Of a stretch of 61,048 bases of DNA, positions 33,550-41,644 are shown in pieces. This DNA comes from an uncultured Muribaculaceae bacterium (lineage in GTDB: Bacteria > Bacteroidota > Bacteroidia > Bacteroidales > Muribaculaceae). Under the pieces are notes generated by a model. It was not told where the DNA came from, did not search any database, and was given only the letters and a program-made list of their open reading frames with translations. Position numbers and translations under genes: made by a program. The stretch lies in assembly GCA_910587915.1 (NCBI GenBank), contig CAJUOB010000015.1:1-61048 (forward strand). Direction: 5' to 3'. How positions within the stretch are numbered: the stretch's first letter is position 1; each line of letters begins with the position of its first letter.

Positions 33550-36357
33550 TTAATTGTTAGATAGAACAACGTTGTTGTCAAAAACGGTTTCCAAATAGTC
33601 ACATCCGTCATTGTTGGAGCAGACGTAAGTTTTGTACGGGTGGCCGGATTTGGCAACACCTTGATTTTTAATAATACGTTGCCCTATGCCGCATACAGGA
33701 CAGATATCAGATTCTGGAATATTCTGAAATTCACTAATGAAAATTGATGGAGCATTACGGTCGAACATCACATGAATATTCTTGCGTGCGCGAGTAATGG
33801 CCACATAGAATAATCTACGTTCTTCTGCAAACTCAAAGGTGTCAGAAGCACTAAGTAGATAATTCAATATAGGATCATCAGATATATTTGATGGGAAACC
33901 ATATATGTCGGAGCTACAATTTATAAGTATAACGACATCGGCTTCGAGACCTTTAGCTTTATGAATAGTCATAAACTCACATTCACGTCCTTCAACTTTT
34001 AATGTAACTTTATCAGAGCCATTTGTAGAGCATTGGATAAGACCTTGTGAATTAAAAATTAGTGAGTTGTGAGAGAAACTATATCGACCAAGAATAAGAA
34101 TAGATTGGTCTTGGGGTACTCCAGAAACGAGATGTGAAACAAGGCGAGCCTGCATCTCATCCGAATCATACTGATGAACGTGAATGTATGTTTGTTTATC
34201 TCGTGAAACTGGCTTTACAGTTTTTTTCTTTTGATTTTTGTTTTCAAGAATGAATTTAGAGGATTTGGCAATCAAAGGGTTACCAAATCGATATGTCGTT
34301 TCGATATGACATTCATTGGTATGTCCGAAGTAATTGGCGAAGTCATAGAATAACGCCATATCACTGCCTGAAAAGCGGAAAATACTTTGCCAATCATCAC
34401 CAACACAAAACAATTTTGTAAGGGGCGATTTGTGGCGCAATGATTTCAAAAATTCATATCGGTCCTTGGAAATATCCTGAAATTCGTCAACAAGAATATA
34501 ATCGAAGGTCGCAAGTCCGGGATTTTGTTTACATATCTGAGTAGCTTGAATTATCGCATCAGTAAAATCAATCTCATTATTAGCACATAGCGCATCGCAA
34601 TATCGCTGATACATTGGTGTGATAATGTTATTCAATATATATATAGTGCGATTATCTCTTTTTTGCTCAGCTTGACGTCTGACTTCTATCAATGATAGGA
34701 AGTTAGATTTCATCAAATTGATAAATGATGAAATCAATGATATTAAATTATCCTCCATTTGATGACGCGAGCGTACTGCATCTGCATAAATTTGTTCATC
34801 AGGTATGGGCGTAACAGGTATACCATAGCAACGGAGTTGACGAGTGAGTTCATCTTTCCAAGTGCCATTATCGAACATGGCCGAAGTGGTTTCTATAAGG
34901 CATGTATGATGAGTTTTATGAAGATTCCGTTTCCACACAATACCTTCATTATATTTACGATTCGCCTCATACCATGAACCTCGTTCTTGAAAGAATGGAG
35001 GTACTTTGCCTTGTGCATCAATCGCAAAGTGTTCTAAATACAATATTTTGGTTTCACCATTAACTGAATAGTAAATAGTGAAATCAGGTTTATAATGACG
35101 AAATTTGGAAGTGGCTGTATTATACGGATATGACGCCTCATATCTGAATTTAATTCCATGGCAATGTAGGAAATGGCAAATGCGACGTTCTTGTTCACTT
35201 CGTGTATAAATCGTACGCCCATCCATATCCTTAAATAATGCCTTGATGCCGTATTTTTTTCGGTCGGCATGGTACTCTTTACTATCCTTATATTGGTGCT
35301 CGTCTTTCATCATAGACATAAGCTCCAACAAATAATGATTGATACTTGCCAAGAATCCCGGAGTCGATATAAGACTGTCGTAAATTGTCGCAAGCAACGA
35401 CGGGGCGCAAATAGATGGTTTACGACCAGTAGTTGCTCCGATAATTCTTACCGCAAGACTGTGGAAAGTAACACAATTAAGTCCGTCGAATGGTAATCTT
35501 CGATTTAATTCTTCGGCAGCTTTACGTGTATAAGTAATGAGAAGGATACTTGCTGGGTCGTAGTTCCGCTTTTCAATAAGGTATTTAATTTTTCCGACAA
35601 TAGTGGTGGTTTTTCCTCCTCCTGCAGCACTAATAACTTGTGTGCAATCCTCAAGGTCAACGATAGCATCTCGTTGTTGTGAATCAAGAGGATAGTCTAA
35701 AATGTTGTCAAAATATTCTGTATTTTTAGAAATTTGAGTTTTCTTAAATGAATCATTGTGAGCTATCCTTTTTGCCTCAAAAGTAATTAGATTCTCTAAA
35801 AATATCAAACAAGAGGATTGTATGGTGGACGTAAGATAATGGAAAGAATTTTCATTTCGTGATTGTTCGATGGCATTGCGAAGCGGAGCATACTTTTTGA
35901 GATAATCCTCCATTTCGCTTCCAGCTAAGAAGTGGTCTTCTTGAAATAACTCACCATAATCTATCGTTGAGCTATCTAATAGTTCAAAAATTGTAGTAAA
36001 TAATGTATGGTGTAGTTGGTTCCATTTGGGTAATTGATGCAATCCTCTAAAGGTATCAACAAATATACTTACCTGTGTTTTATGCTTTACCTCATCCTTG
36101 AGGACTACTGAATTATATAAAGGTAGAACTTTGTTAAAAGTTTCTTGATATTGAGCGGTAAAGGATTCTACTTGTTTTTTAGATAATGTTGTGTTCGGAT
36201 TGCGCATATCATCCACCTCATCTATAAAGCGCCGTAAAGACGGTGTCAGTCTTTTCGCTTTATAATTGAGTGACAATCGATATAATTGGAATGTTATATA
36301 ACCTACCGAAGCAATAATTATTACGATATAGAATAGCACGATATACAATTTTTTCAA
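33550..36357 (-). CDS. Membrane-anchored UvrD/helicase IV-type helicase with embedded PD-(D/E)XK-like nuclease and zinc ribbon
   Basis: The protein has 935 residues, N-in with one membrane segment at about 4-27. The UvrD core is split: Walker A AAGGGKTT (244-251), motif Ia TYTRKAAEELNRR, Walker B VDEFQD (623-628), GDDWQSIF (653-660), motif V TIHKAKGLE (797-805) and motif VI YVAITRARK (851-859). Between the halves, residues 388-515 look like a restriction-type nuclease: FRYEASYP (Glu407), YKPDF (Asp425), LYLEHF (Glu442) and a Lys/His-rich segment near 476-484. A C4 zinc ribbon follows (Cys886, 889, 913, 919). The gene is AT-rich and probably transferred. A role in repair or defence is inference. 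Confidence 0.85.
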   Translation of the reverse strand: MKKLYIVLFYIVIIIASVGYITFQLYRLSLNYKAKRLTPSLRRFIDEVDDMRNPNTTLSKKQVESFTAQYQETFNKVLPLYNSVVLKDEVKHKTQVSIFVDTFRGLHQLPKWNQLHHTLFTTIFELLDSSTIDYGELFQEDHFLAGSEMEDYLKKYAPLRNAIEQSRNENSFHYLTSTIQSSCLIFLENLITFEAKRIAHNDSFKKTQISKNTEYFDNILDYPLDSQQRDAIVDLEDCTQVISAAGGGKTTTIVGKIKYLIEKRNYDPASILLITYTRKAAEELNRRLPFDGLNCVTFHSLAVRIIGATTGRKPSICAPSLLATIYDSLISTPGFLASINHYLLELMSMMKDEHQYKDSKEYHADRKKYGIKALFKDMDGRTIYTRSEQERRICHFLHCHGIKFRYEASYPYNTATSKFRHYKPDFTIYYSVNGETKILYLEHFAIDAQGKVPPFFQERGSWYEANRKYNEGIVWKRNLHKTHHTCLIETTSAMFDNGTWKDELTRQLRCYGIPVTPIPDEQIYADAVRSRHQMEDNLISLISSFINLMKSNFLSLIEVRRQAEQKRDNRTIYILNNIITPMYQRYCDALCANNEIDFTDAIIQATQICKQNPGLATFDYILVDEFQDISKDRYEFLKSLRHKSPLTKLFCVGDDWQSIFRFSGSDMALFYDFANYFGHTNECHIETTYRFGNPLIAKSSKFILENKNQKKKTVKPVSRDKQTYIHVHQYDSDEMQARLVSHLVSGVPQDQSILILGRYSFSHNSLIFNSQGLIQCSTNGSDKVTLKVEGRECEFMTIHKAKGLEADVVILINCSSDIYGFPSNISDDPILNYLLSASDTFEFAEERRLFYVAITRARKNIHVMFDRNAPSIFISEFQNIPESDICPVCGIGQRIIKNQGVAKSGHPYKTYVCSNNDGCDYLETVFDNNVVLSNN

Positions 36358-36459
36358 AAACTCAACTTTCAGAAAGTATATATTTGATTTACCATTCTAA
36401 GCCAGTGGAAACAGACTTAGATTCAATTATACAACTATTCCCGAAATTAATAAGAATGA

Positions 36460-36711
36460 TTAACTGATAACCCTTAAGTTTTCGTTATTTAATGTAATTT
36501 TACCACTGGTGGCTCTACAGTGATTAAACAAAAAATGTGAGCTAACTATGCCACGTCTCAAATTGAAGTCCCTGAGAAAGCCACGTACTTTGATGTGGTT
36601 GACAGCAACCCTCGATATGCGAGGGAGGCCATCATGCCATATTGTTGAGTACGTATGAAAATTTCTCAGGTTTTCAAGTTCAAGATGCGTATAAAGCTTC
36701 TTATTTCCCAA
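36460..36711 (-). CDS. Small hypothetical ORF, 83 aa, doubtful
   Basis: An 83-codon frame starting MGNKKLYTHLELENLRNFHT, basic and without known motif. A -7-like box TAACTTTG (36750-36743, minus) lies 32 bases upstream of its ATG, which is the main support. No -33 is visible. The surrounding 36358-36963 stretch is AT-rich and otherwise empty. It could instead be a transcribed non-coding stretch or a relic of whatever brought in the adjacent helicase gene. Confidence 0.3.
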   Translation of the reverse strand: MGNKKLYTHLELENLRNFHTYSTIWHDGLPRISRVAVNHIKVRGFLRDFNLRRGIVSSHFLFNHCRATSGKITLNNENLRVIS

Positions 36712-36963
36712 AATGTCGTGACAGACATGAGTCGATCATGTGCAAAGTTACTAATAATATTTGAAACTCAGTAGCTAACTTGCGAAAAATTAGAGACTTT
36801 CCTCTAAAAGTAAATTCATGGTGCTAAATTATATACTTGTCTGACCTGTTATGGACTTTTTTGATTTATACAGCCGATCGATGGTGCGCACGAATGTTGC
36901 GTCTATCCATCCTTTTTTTGTATTTTTACAAGCGTAATCAGATTAGTTAGCAGAGCAAGTATC

Positions 36964-37341
36964 ATGAATATCAATCATGTCGCTATTTGGGCGGATAATC
37001 TTGAATTGTTGCGTTCGTTCTACACCGAGTATTTCGGGGGATGCTGTGGCTCCCGTTATCATAATCCCACCAAGGGATTTACTTCCTATATTGTGGCATT
37101 CGATGGAGGGGCAAGGTTGGAGCTTATGCATAAGGATGGCTTGTCGAGGCCATTGGAGCCGCATCTGGGCTTTGCCCATATTTCATTTTCAGTCGGAGAC
37201 AAGGAGAGTGTGGATAGTCTTACCGCCAGACTCCGTCGGGATGGTTATGTGATTGTAGACGGGCCGCGCGTCACCGGCGATGGTTTCTACGAAAGTGCCG
37301 TCGAAGATCCCGAGGGGAATATTGTCGAGATAACGGTCTGA
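36964..37341 (+). CDS. VOC (glyoxalase/dioxygenase superfamily) protein
   Basis: This 125-residue protein has two beta-alpha-beta-beta-beta modules of a VOC fold. Likely metal ligands are His5 (INHVAIW), Glu53 (ARLELM), His72 (LGFAHISF) and Glu122 (GNIVEITV), arranged as in glyoxalase I-type enzymes. The substrate cannot be told; a lyase, isomerase or thiol-transfer role on a small molecule is possible. It is convergent with the next gene, with two bases between the stops. Confidence 0.85.
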   Translation: MNINHVAIWADNLELLRSFYTEYFGGCCGSRYHNPTKGFTSYIVAFDGGARLELMHKDGLSRPLEPHLGFAHISFSVGDKESVDSLTARLRRDGYVIVDGPRVTGDGFYESAVEDPEGNIVEITV

Positions 37342-37343
37342 GC

Positions 37344-37898
37344 TTATTGCCGGCTCGTTTTGTTGAGATTGTCGATGTGTCGCCGGGTGGTGGCTAATGC
37401 GCTTTTGAGGCCCGGCGATAGTACCTGCAGTGTGAGCAGTTCGAGGTGTTCTTCCAATTCCGACATCAGCTCCGGGTAGCAACGACACATTTTGAATGCG
37501 CAGTATATGCTGTTGCATCTTATTGCATATGGCTCGCATTCTGAATTTATTTTTGACAGACAGTAATCAAGAAAATCGGATCTGACAGTTTCTTTCTCGT
37601 AGGATTGCTCGCGGAGTATCTGTAGTAGCATCCGTTTTCGCCCGAGGTGCTTTTCTGTCAATAGCATGTCGATGAGCTTGCTCTGAGACGATTGTAGTAG
37701 GCCCGGTTGTAGCTTCTGCAGGTGCGTGAGGCTCCACAGAGCATTCACACCGGTTCTTTCATCGGAAGATTGTGCAAATTCGAGCAAGCGATAGATATTG
37801 GCCGGCTCGCTCGCTGCCCATTTCACCACACTCCGTATCTCCGGAAGATTAACTTTCCGGCCAAGTATGATGTCTACGCCATTGAAAGTGTAATCCAT
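37344..37898 (-). CDS. Conserved hypothetical alpha-helical protein
   Basis: This 184-residue protein is predicted all-helical, with repeated short amphipathic helices (LPEIRSVVKWAASEPANIYR, TGVNALWSLTHLQKLQPG, GRKRMLLQILREQSYEKE). The pattern resembles HEAT/ARM-like helical repeats. There is no signal peptide or membrane segment. I recognise no named family. It follows ribF on the same strand after 47 bases and may be its distal operon partner. Confidence 0.65.
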   Translation of the reverse strand: MDYTFNGVDIILGRKVNLPEIRSVVKWAASEPANIYRLLEFAQSSDERTGVNALWSLTHLQKLQPGLLQSSQSKLIDMLLTEKHLGRKRMLLQILREQSYEKETVRSDFLDYCLSKINSECEPYAIRCNSIYCAFKMCRCYPELMSELEEHLELLTLQVLSPGLKSALATTRRHIDNLNKTSRQ

Positions 37899-37945
37899 AG
37901 TTTTTCACATGTAGTGAAGCATTTGCATTTATGCAATATTTATGG

Positions 37946-38854
37946 TTATTTGTCGGAGGCTTGGATGTGGCGGGCGGCCTCGGCGTCGGCGGTCAGTTGG
38001 GTGCGTAGTGCCTCGAGCGATGGGAAGCGTTGCTCGGCGCGTAGTGCGGACAGAAATGTGAGGGATATGCCGCAACCGTAGATGTCGCCCGAGAAGTCGA
38101 GTATGTGCGCTTCGATGGTTCTTGCAGGAGTATCGGAGTGGTCCACGGTGGGTCGGTGGCCAATGTTGACTATAGCCCGGTGGGTGCGATTCTCACCTTT
38201 GAGCATTACGTCGGCGGCATATACGCCATCGGGGGGCAGAAGTTGGCGCTCGGCGAGGTGTGGCTGTATGTTTGCAGTCGGAAAACCGATGGTGCGCCCA
38301 AGTTTGCGGCCGTGAACCACGCTGCCTTCAATCGTGAAATTGTGGCCGAGCAGAGCCTTTGCAGCAGCGAAATCGGCCTGCGACACAGCTTTGCGCAGAC
38401 AGGAGCTGCTCGCATTTTCATCGCCGGGGCATGCCCGCAGTTCTTCGATGTCGATTATGCCAAGGTTCTTGGCTTGCTTTGCATCGAGGCGGTCGCTGCC
38501 TATGTGATTGTTGAAGCCCATGACAAGGGCTGCCACTCCCCGGGATTTAAGCTTGTTGAGAAATTCCCGGGCTGTCATGGCTGCGAATTCGGCCGTGAAT
38601 TGGAGTACTTCGACGGTTTGGATGCCTGTAAGATCGGAAATGGCGCGTCGTTTGGTTTCTGCCGACATGAGTAGCTGAGGCATATTGTCGGGGCGCAGTA
38701 TGTCGGATGGATGATTGGCAAAGGTGATGACCATCGGCTGCATGCCACGCATGGCTGCATGCCGGCGCAATTCGCCGAGCACGAACCTATGGCCTGCATG
38801 AAGGCCGTCGAACATGCCGACGGCAGCCATATATTTGCCTGTACCGGTGTGCAT
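37946..38854 (-). CDS. ribF: Bifunctional riboflavin kinase / FAD synthetase
   Basis: This 302-residue protein has an N-terminal nucleotidyltransferase domain (AAVGMFDGLHAGHRFVLGEL at 10-29, with the HxGH-type motif) and a C-terminal riboflavin kinase domain (HGRKLGRTIGFPTANIQP near 180-197, YAADVMLKGE, and a final EALRTQLTADAEAAR helix). It makes FMN and then FAD. Its ATG directly abuts the stop of the upstream HAD phosphatase gene with no gap, suggesting coupling. Confidence 0.95.
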   Translation of the reverse strand: MHTGTGKYMAAVGMFDGLHAGHRFVLGELRRHAAMRGMQPMVITFANHPSDILRPDNMPQLLMSAETKRRAISDLTGIQTVEVLQFTAEFAAMTAREFLNKLKSRGVAALVMGFNNHIGSDRLDAKQAKNLGIIDIEELRACPGDENASSSCLRKAVSQADFAAAKALLGHNFTIEGSVVHGRKLGRTIGFPTANIQPHLAERQLLPPDGVYAADVMLKGENRTHRAIVNIGHRPTVDHSDTPARTIEAHILDFSGDIYGCGISLTFLSALRAEQRFPSLEALRTQLTADAEAARHIQASDK

Positions 38855-39463
38855 TCAGGGCAGATAGTCAGTGAATTCGGTTCCGGGGCGCACGTGGGCG
38901 GTATTGAACCCTAATTCCTTGGCCGCAACGGTATTTGCTTCGGAGTCGTCGAAGAAAAGTGTTTCTTCAGGCTTGATGCCGAGAGTGCGGCATGTGTAGT
39001 CGAAGATGGCGCGGTCGGGTTTTGCGGCTTTTGCTTCGAACGATGTCACCATTCCGTCGAAGTAGTCCTCGCGTCGAAGACCTTCTTTACGGAATTCGTC
39101 GGCTATTATGCCGTCCCACATCACGGGGTTGGTGTTGCTCAGCAGATAAAGACGATATCCTTTCTTGCGCAGTTCGCGTAGAGCCTCGAGTCGACGCACG
39201 GGTATGCCTGTGATGAAGCGCTGGAATGCTTCGTCGATCTGGCTGTCGGTTACATTTTCGGGAAGTTTGGCGTGGAGTTCACGGTGAAACTCGTCGACGC
39301 CTATGCTTCCGTCCTCGATTGCCATGAATACACCTGTCTGGGCATAGAGTCCGAAGTAGGAGTCGGCATTCTTGAGTCCGAGGGCTTCGAATGCGTCGAC
39401 ACAGTCCTGTCGCTTTATGTCGATAATGACGCCGCCGAGGTCGAAGAGAAGATTCTTTATCAT
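38855..39463 (-). CDS. HAD-IA family phosphatase (YihX-like)
   Basis: This 202-residue protein has HAD motif I DLGGVIID (Asp8 nucleophile; Gly at the usual second Asp position, common in this subfamily), motif II LLSNTN near 107, motif III Lys in AKPDRAIFDY, and motif IV FFDDSEANTVAA near 171. A helical cap lies between motifs I and II. It likely removes phosphate from a sugar phosphate or nucleotide. Given the exact junction with ribF it might supply a flavin-pathway phosphatase step (dephosphorylation of the riboflavin precursor is done by HAD enzymes), but that is inference. Confidence 0.87.
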   Translation of the reverse strand: MIKNLLFDLGGVIIDIKRQDCVDAFEALGLKNADSYFGLYAQTGVFMAIEDGSIGVDEFHRELHAKLPENVTDSQIDEAFQRFITGIPVRRLEALRELRKKGYRLYLLSNTNPVMWDGIIADEFRKEGLRREDYFDGMVTSFEAKAAKPDRAIFDYTCRTLGIKPEETLFFDDSEANTVAAKELGFNTAHVRPGTEFTDYLP

Positions 39464-39570
39464 CTGAGGATGGATGGTTATTGTGGTGGTGATCTAAATA
39501 AAAATTTGCTCAGCAGAGCTGACTGCGTATTCCTGCAAGTAGCGCAGTCGCTTCGCGTATTGAAACAAAA

Positions 39571-39603
39571 AAATGCTCCGGTCGGAAAATCGACCGGAGC
39601 ATT
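39571..39603 (-). terminator. Terminator of the tRNA-Glu/rpsT unit
   Basis: aaatgctccggtcg (39571-39584) and cgaccggagcatt (39591-39603) form a long stem. Read on the minus strand it is followed by TTTTTTTG. It ends the tRNA-Glu, rpsT, tRNA-Glu transcript. Confidence 0.85.
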
Positions 39604-39608
39604 GTGTG

Positions 39609-39680
39609 TAGCCCATAGGAGAATCGAACTCCTCTTTCAAGAATGAAAATCTTGCGTCCTAGCCGATAGACGAATGGGCC
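39609..39680 (-). tRNA. tRNA-Glu (TTC), copy 2
   Basis: A minus-strand cloverleaf starts GGCCCATTCGTCTATCGG, with anticodon arm CAAGA-TTTTCAT-TCTTG giving TTC and T-arm AGGAGTTCGATTCTCCT. CCA is not encoded. It is identical to the copy at 40015-40086, on the other side of rpsT. Confidence 0.95.
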
Positions 39681-39721
39681 GAATCGACCGAGGTTACGGT
39701 CGTGTGGGGTTGCTTTACAGC

Positions 39722-39979
39722 TTAAGCGGCAATCTTGGCGATGTGCTTGGCAAGTTTGCTCTTGAGGTTGGCTGCTTTGTTCTTGGAGATACGGTTTTTA
39801 GAAGCCAGACGGTCGAGCATGGCGCTAACTTCGCGGTAGCGTGCTTCTGCGGCTGCTTTGTCGGTCATCTTGCGGAGATTGCGAACTGCGTTGCGGGCTG
39901 TCTTGGCATAGTAGCGGTTGTGCAGACGGCGGCTTGCTGTCTGACGGATGCGCTTCTTAGACGAATCGTGGTTTGCCAT
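39722..39979 (-). CDS. rpsT: 30S ribosomal protein S20
   Basis: The 85-residue, strongly basic protein starts MANHDSSKKRIRQTASRRLH and contains the S20 patterns ARNAVRNLRK and LASKNRISKNKAANLKSKLA. It binds 16S rRNA in the small subunit. It lies between two identical tRNA-Glu genes on the same strand (gaps of 41 and 35 bases), so all three are probably processed from one transcript. Confidence 0.97.
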   Translation of the reverse strand: MANHDSSKKRIRQTASRRLHNRYYAKTARNAVRNLRKMTDKAAAEARYREVSAMLDRLASKNRISKNKAANLKSKLAKHIAKIAA

Positions 39980-40014
39980 TTTATGCTGTAATCTTTAATT
40001 CTTTTTAGTATTAG

Positions 40015-40086
40015 TAGCCCATAGGAGAATCGAACTCCTCTTTCAAGAATGAAAATCTTGCGTCCTAGCCGATAGACGAATGGGCC
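40015..40086 (-). tRNA. tRNA-Glu (TTC), copy 1
   Basis: Same 72-base cloverleaf as 39609-39680, with anticodon TTC. It lies first in the transcript, about 19 bases after the -7 box of the promoter at 40105-40136. Confidence 0.95.
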
Positions 40087-40104
40087 TCGCGCTTTTTGCG
40101 AGTG

Positions 40105-40136
40105 CAAATATAGACACTATTTTTGGTTTGACCAAA
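40105..40136 (-). promoter_or_regulatory. Promoter of tRNA-Glu/rpsT
   Basis: On the minus strand TTTG (40136-40133), a 20-base spacer and TATATTTG (40112-40105) are a near-perfect consensus. The -33 lies within a small palindrome, ttttggtttgaccaaaa (40121-40137). Confidence 0.85.
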
Positions 40137-40204
40137 AAATGTGAGAGTAAAGTCCTATATTTAATAATTGTTAACAATTTAATACTCTTAAAACGTGTCA
40201 GAAC

Positions 40205-40236
40205 TTGCAAAAAGGCCCCGACAATGCCTAAATTTG
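40205..40236 (+). promoter_or_regulatory. recO promoter four bases before ATG
   Basis: TTG (40205-40207), a 21-base spacer and TAAATTTG (40229-40236) fit the consensus, and ATG 40241 follows after CACT. This is one of the clearest leaderless-mRNA candidates in the window. Confidence 0.75.
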
Positions 40237-40240
40237 CACT

Positions 40241-40969
40241 ATGTATACCAGCCTTCACTGCATAGCACTCCGCACTGTAAAACACAGCGACACCAAGAAT
40301 ATACTTTCGGTATGGAGCCGGGAGCTCGGGCGTGTGTCCATGGTCATGCCGGCCGGTGCCGGCCGCGAGGCCCGTCGTCGGCGTGCGTTGTCGGCGCCGC
40401 TGGCTACTTTCGAGGGTCAGTGTGACCTTCGTCCGGGCCGCGACTTGCTGGCCGTGCGCGATGTGAGGCCGCTTCCGGGCAGTCTTGCAATGAGTGTCGA
40501 TCCGGCAAAGAGTTTTGCCGCTGTGTTTCTGGCAGAAGCTCTCGACCTATTGCTTCGTCGGTCGGAGCGCGACGATTCGCTCTCGGATTTCCTCTTTGGC
40601 TCGCTGGAACGCTTTGCGGCCATGGAGTCGGCTGCCGCTACCGCCAATTTCCACCTGGTGTTCCTCTATCGTCTCACCGGGCCGCTTGGCATCGAGCCTG
40701 ATATAGCTGAGTGGCGTCCGGGATATGTATTCGACATGCGCGATGGAGTGTTCCGTCCCGCCGCACCGTCGCATGCCGACTACCTCGAGCCGGATGAAGC
40801 CGCTGTGCTTGCCGGCCTCGACCGGTTCAACTACCGCAACCTGCATCTGTGGCGCCTCGACCATGCCGCGCGAAATGATATTCTCGACAGGCTGCTACGC
40901 TATTATGCCATTCATCTCGCGCCACTGACGGCATTGAAATCGCTCGATGTGCTCCGTTCGTTGCATTGA
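40241..40969 (+). CDS. recO: DNA repair protein RecO
   Basis: This 242-residue protein has the RecO layout: an N-terminal OB-fold beginning CIALRTVKHSDTKNILSVWSRE, followed by the helical domain with LGIEPDIAEWRPGYVFDMRDGVF near 156-178. Bacteroidetes RecO proteins lack the zinc cysteines, as here. It helps load RecA on gapped DNA in the RecFOR pathway. It is divergent from the tRNA-Glu promoter. Confidence 0.88.
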   Translation: MYTSLHCIALRTVKHSDTKNILSVWSRELGRVSMVMPAGAGREARRRRALSAPLATFEGQCDLRPGRDLLAVRDVRPLPGSLAMSVDPAKSFAAVFLAEALDLLLRRSERDDSLSDFLFGSLERFAAMESAAATANFHLVFLYRLTGPLGIEPDIAEWRPGYVFDMRDGVFRPAAPSHADYLEPDEAAVLAGLDRFNYRNLHLWRLDHAARNDILDRLLRYYAIHLAPLTALKSLDVLRSLH

Positions 40970-41001
40970 TTTGGTTTTTCCACATTATTATTATATCTTT
41001 G
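40970..41001 (+). promoter_or_regulatory. Promoter of the DUF4254-GT9 operon
   Basis: TTTG (40970-40973), a 20-base spacer and TATCTTTG (40994-41001) are a perfect match. The ATG lies at 41036. The -33 directly follows the recO stop codon. Confidence 0.85.
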
Positions 41002-41035
41002 TACTGTACTCATCAACCTTTCTCCATACCTAATT

Positions 41036-41644
41036 ATGAAATTCGCAGAAAAGAGCTACGGAATATTCGAGCAATCCGTTGCTGACTATCACATCGATGA
41101 CGATGTTGACGCTCCTACCCGCCAGCCTTATGCATCCGATAGCATCGAGGGTGTGCTGTATGCTAAGAACCGCATTGATGCCGTGCAGTGGCATCTCGAG
41201 GATATAATCCGCGATCCCGAAATCGATCCGGTAGCCGCACTGGCTCTCAAGCGACGGATCGACCGTTCAAACCAGGAACGTACCGATATGGTTGAGGAAC
41301 TCGACACATATTTCCGCAATCTATATGCCGGCGTAGAGGTGGCTCCGGACGCTACGATCAATACCGAGAGTCCGGCATGGGCGTTCGACCGACTGTCGAT
41401 TCTCGCGCTCAAGATATACCATATGGAAGCTGAGGTGAACCGTCCCGATGCCACTGCTGAGCATCGTGCCCGTTGCGCCGCTAAGCTTGCAGTGCTCACC
41501 GAGCAACGTGCCGATCTTATTTCGGCAATCGACGCACTTCTCGATGATATCGCCGCAGGGCGTAAATATATGAAGGTGTACAGGCAGATGAAGATGTACA
41601 ACGATGCCGACACCAACCCAGTGCTCTATGGCGCAAAATCCTGA
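41036..41644 (+). CDS. DUF4254 family protein
   Basis: This 202-residue cytosolic protein contains FEQSVADYHIDDDVDAPTRQ, YAKNRIDAVQWHLEDIIRDP and LKRRIDRSNQERTDMVEEL, the hallmark phrases of DUF4254. The family is restricted largely to Bacteroidetes and regularly precedes a heptosyltransferase-type glycosyltransferase, as here, suggesting a role in lipopolysaccharide assembly. No catalytic activity is known. The 3' end overlaps the GT9 gene by 17 bases. Confidence 0.88.
   Translation: MKFAEKSYGIFEQSVADYHIDDDVDAPTRQPYASDSIEGVLYAKNRIDAVQWHLEDIIRDPEIDPVAALALKRRIDRSNQERTDMVEELDTYFRNLYAGVEVAPDATINTESPAWAFDRLSILALKIYHMEAEVNRPDATAEHRARCAAKLAVLTEQRADLISAIDALLDDIAAGRKYMKVYRQMKMYNDADTNPVLYGAKS

Noticed and set aside
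38855..39463. Loss of the second motif I aspartate in the HAD phosphatase as a sign of inactivation
   Set aside because: DLGGVI is the normal motif of the YihX-like HAD subfamily and the other motifs are intact.
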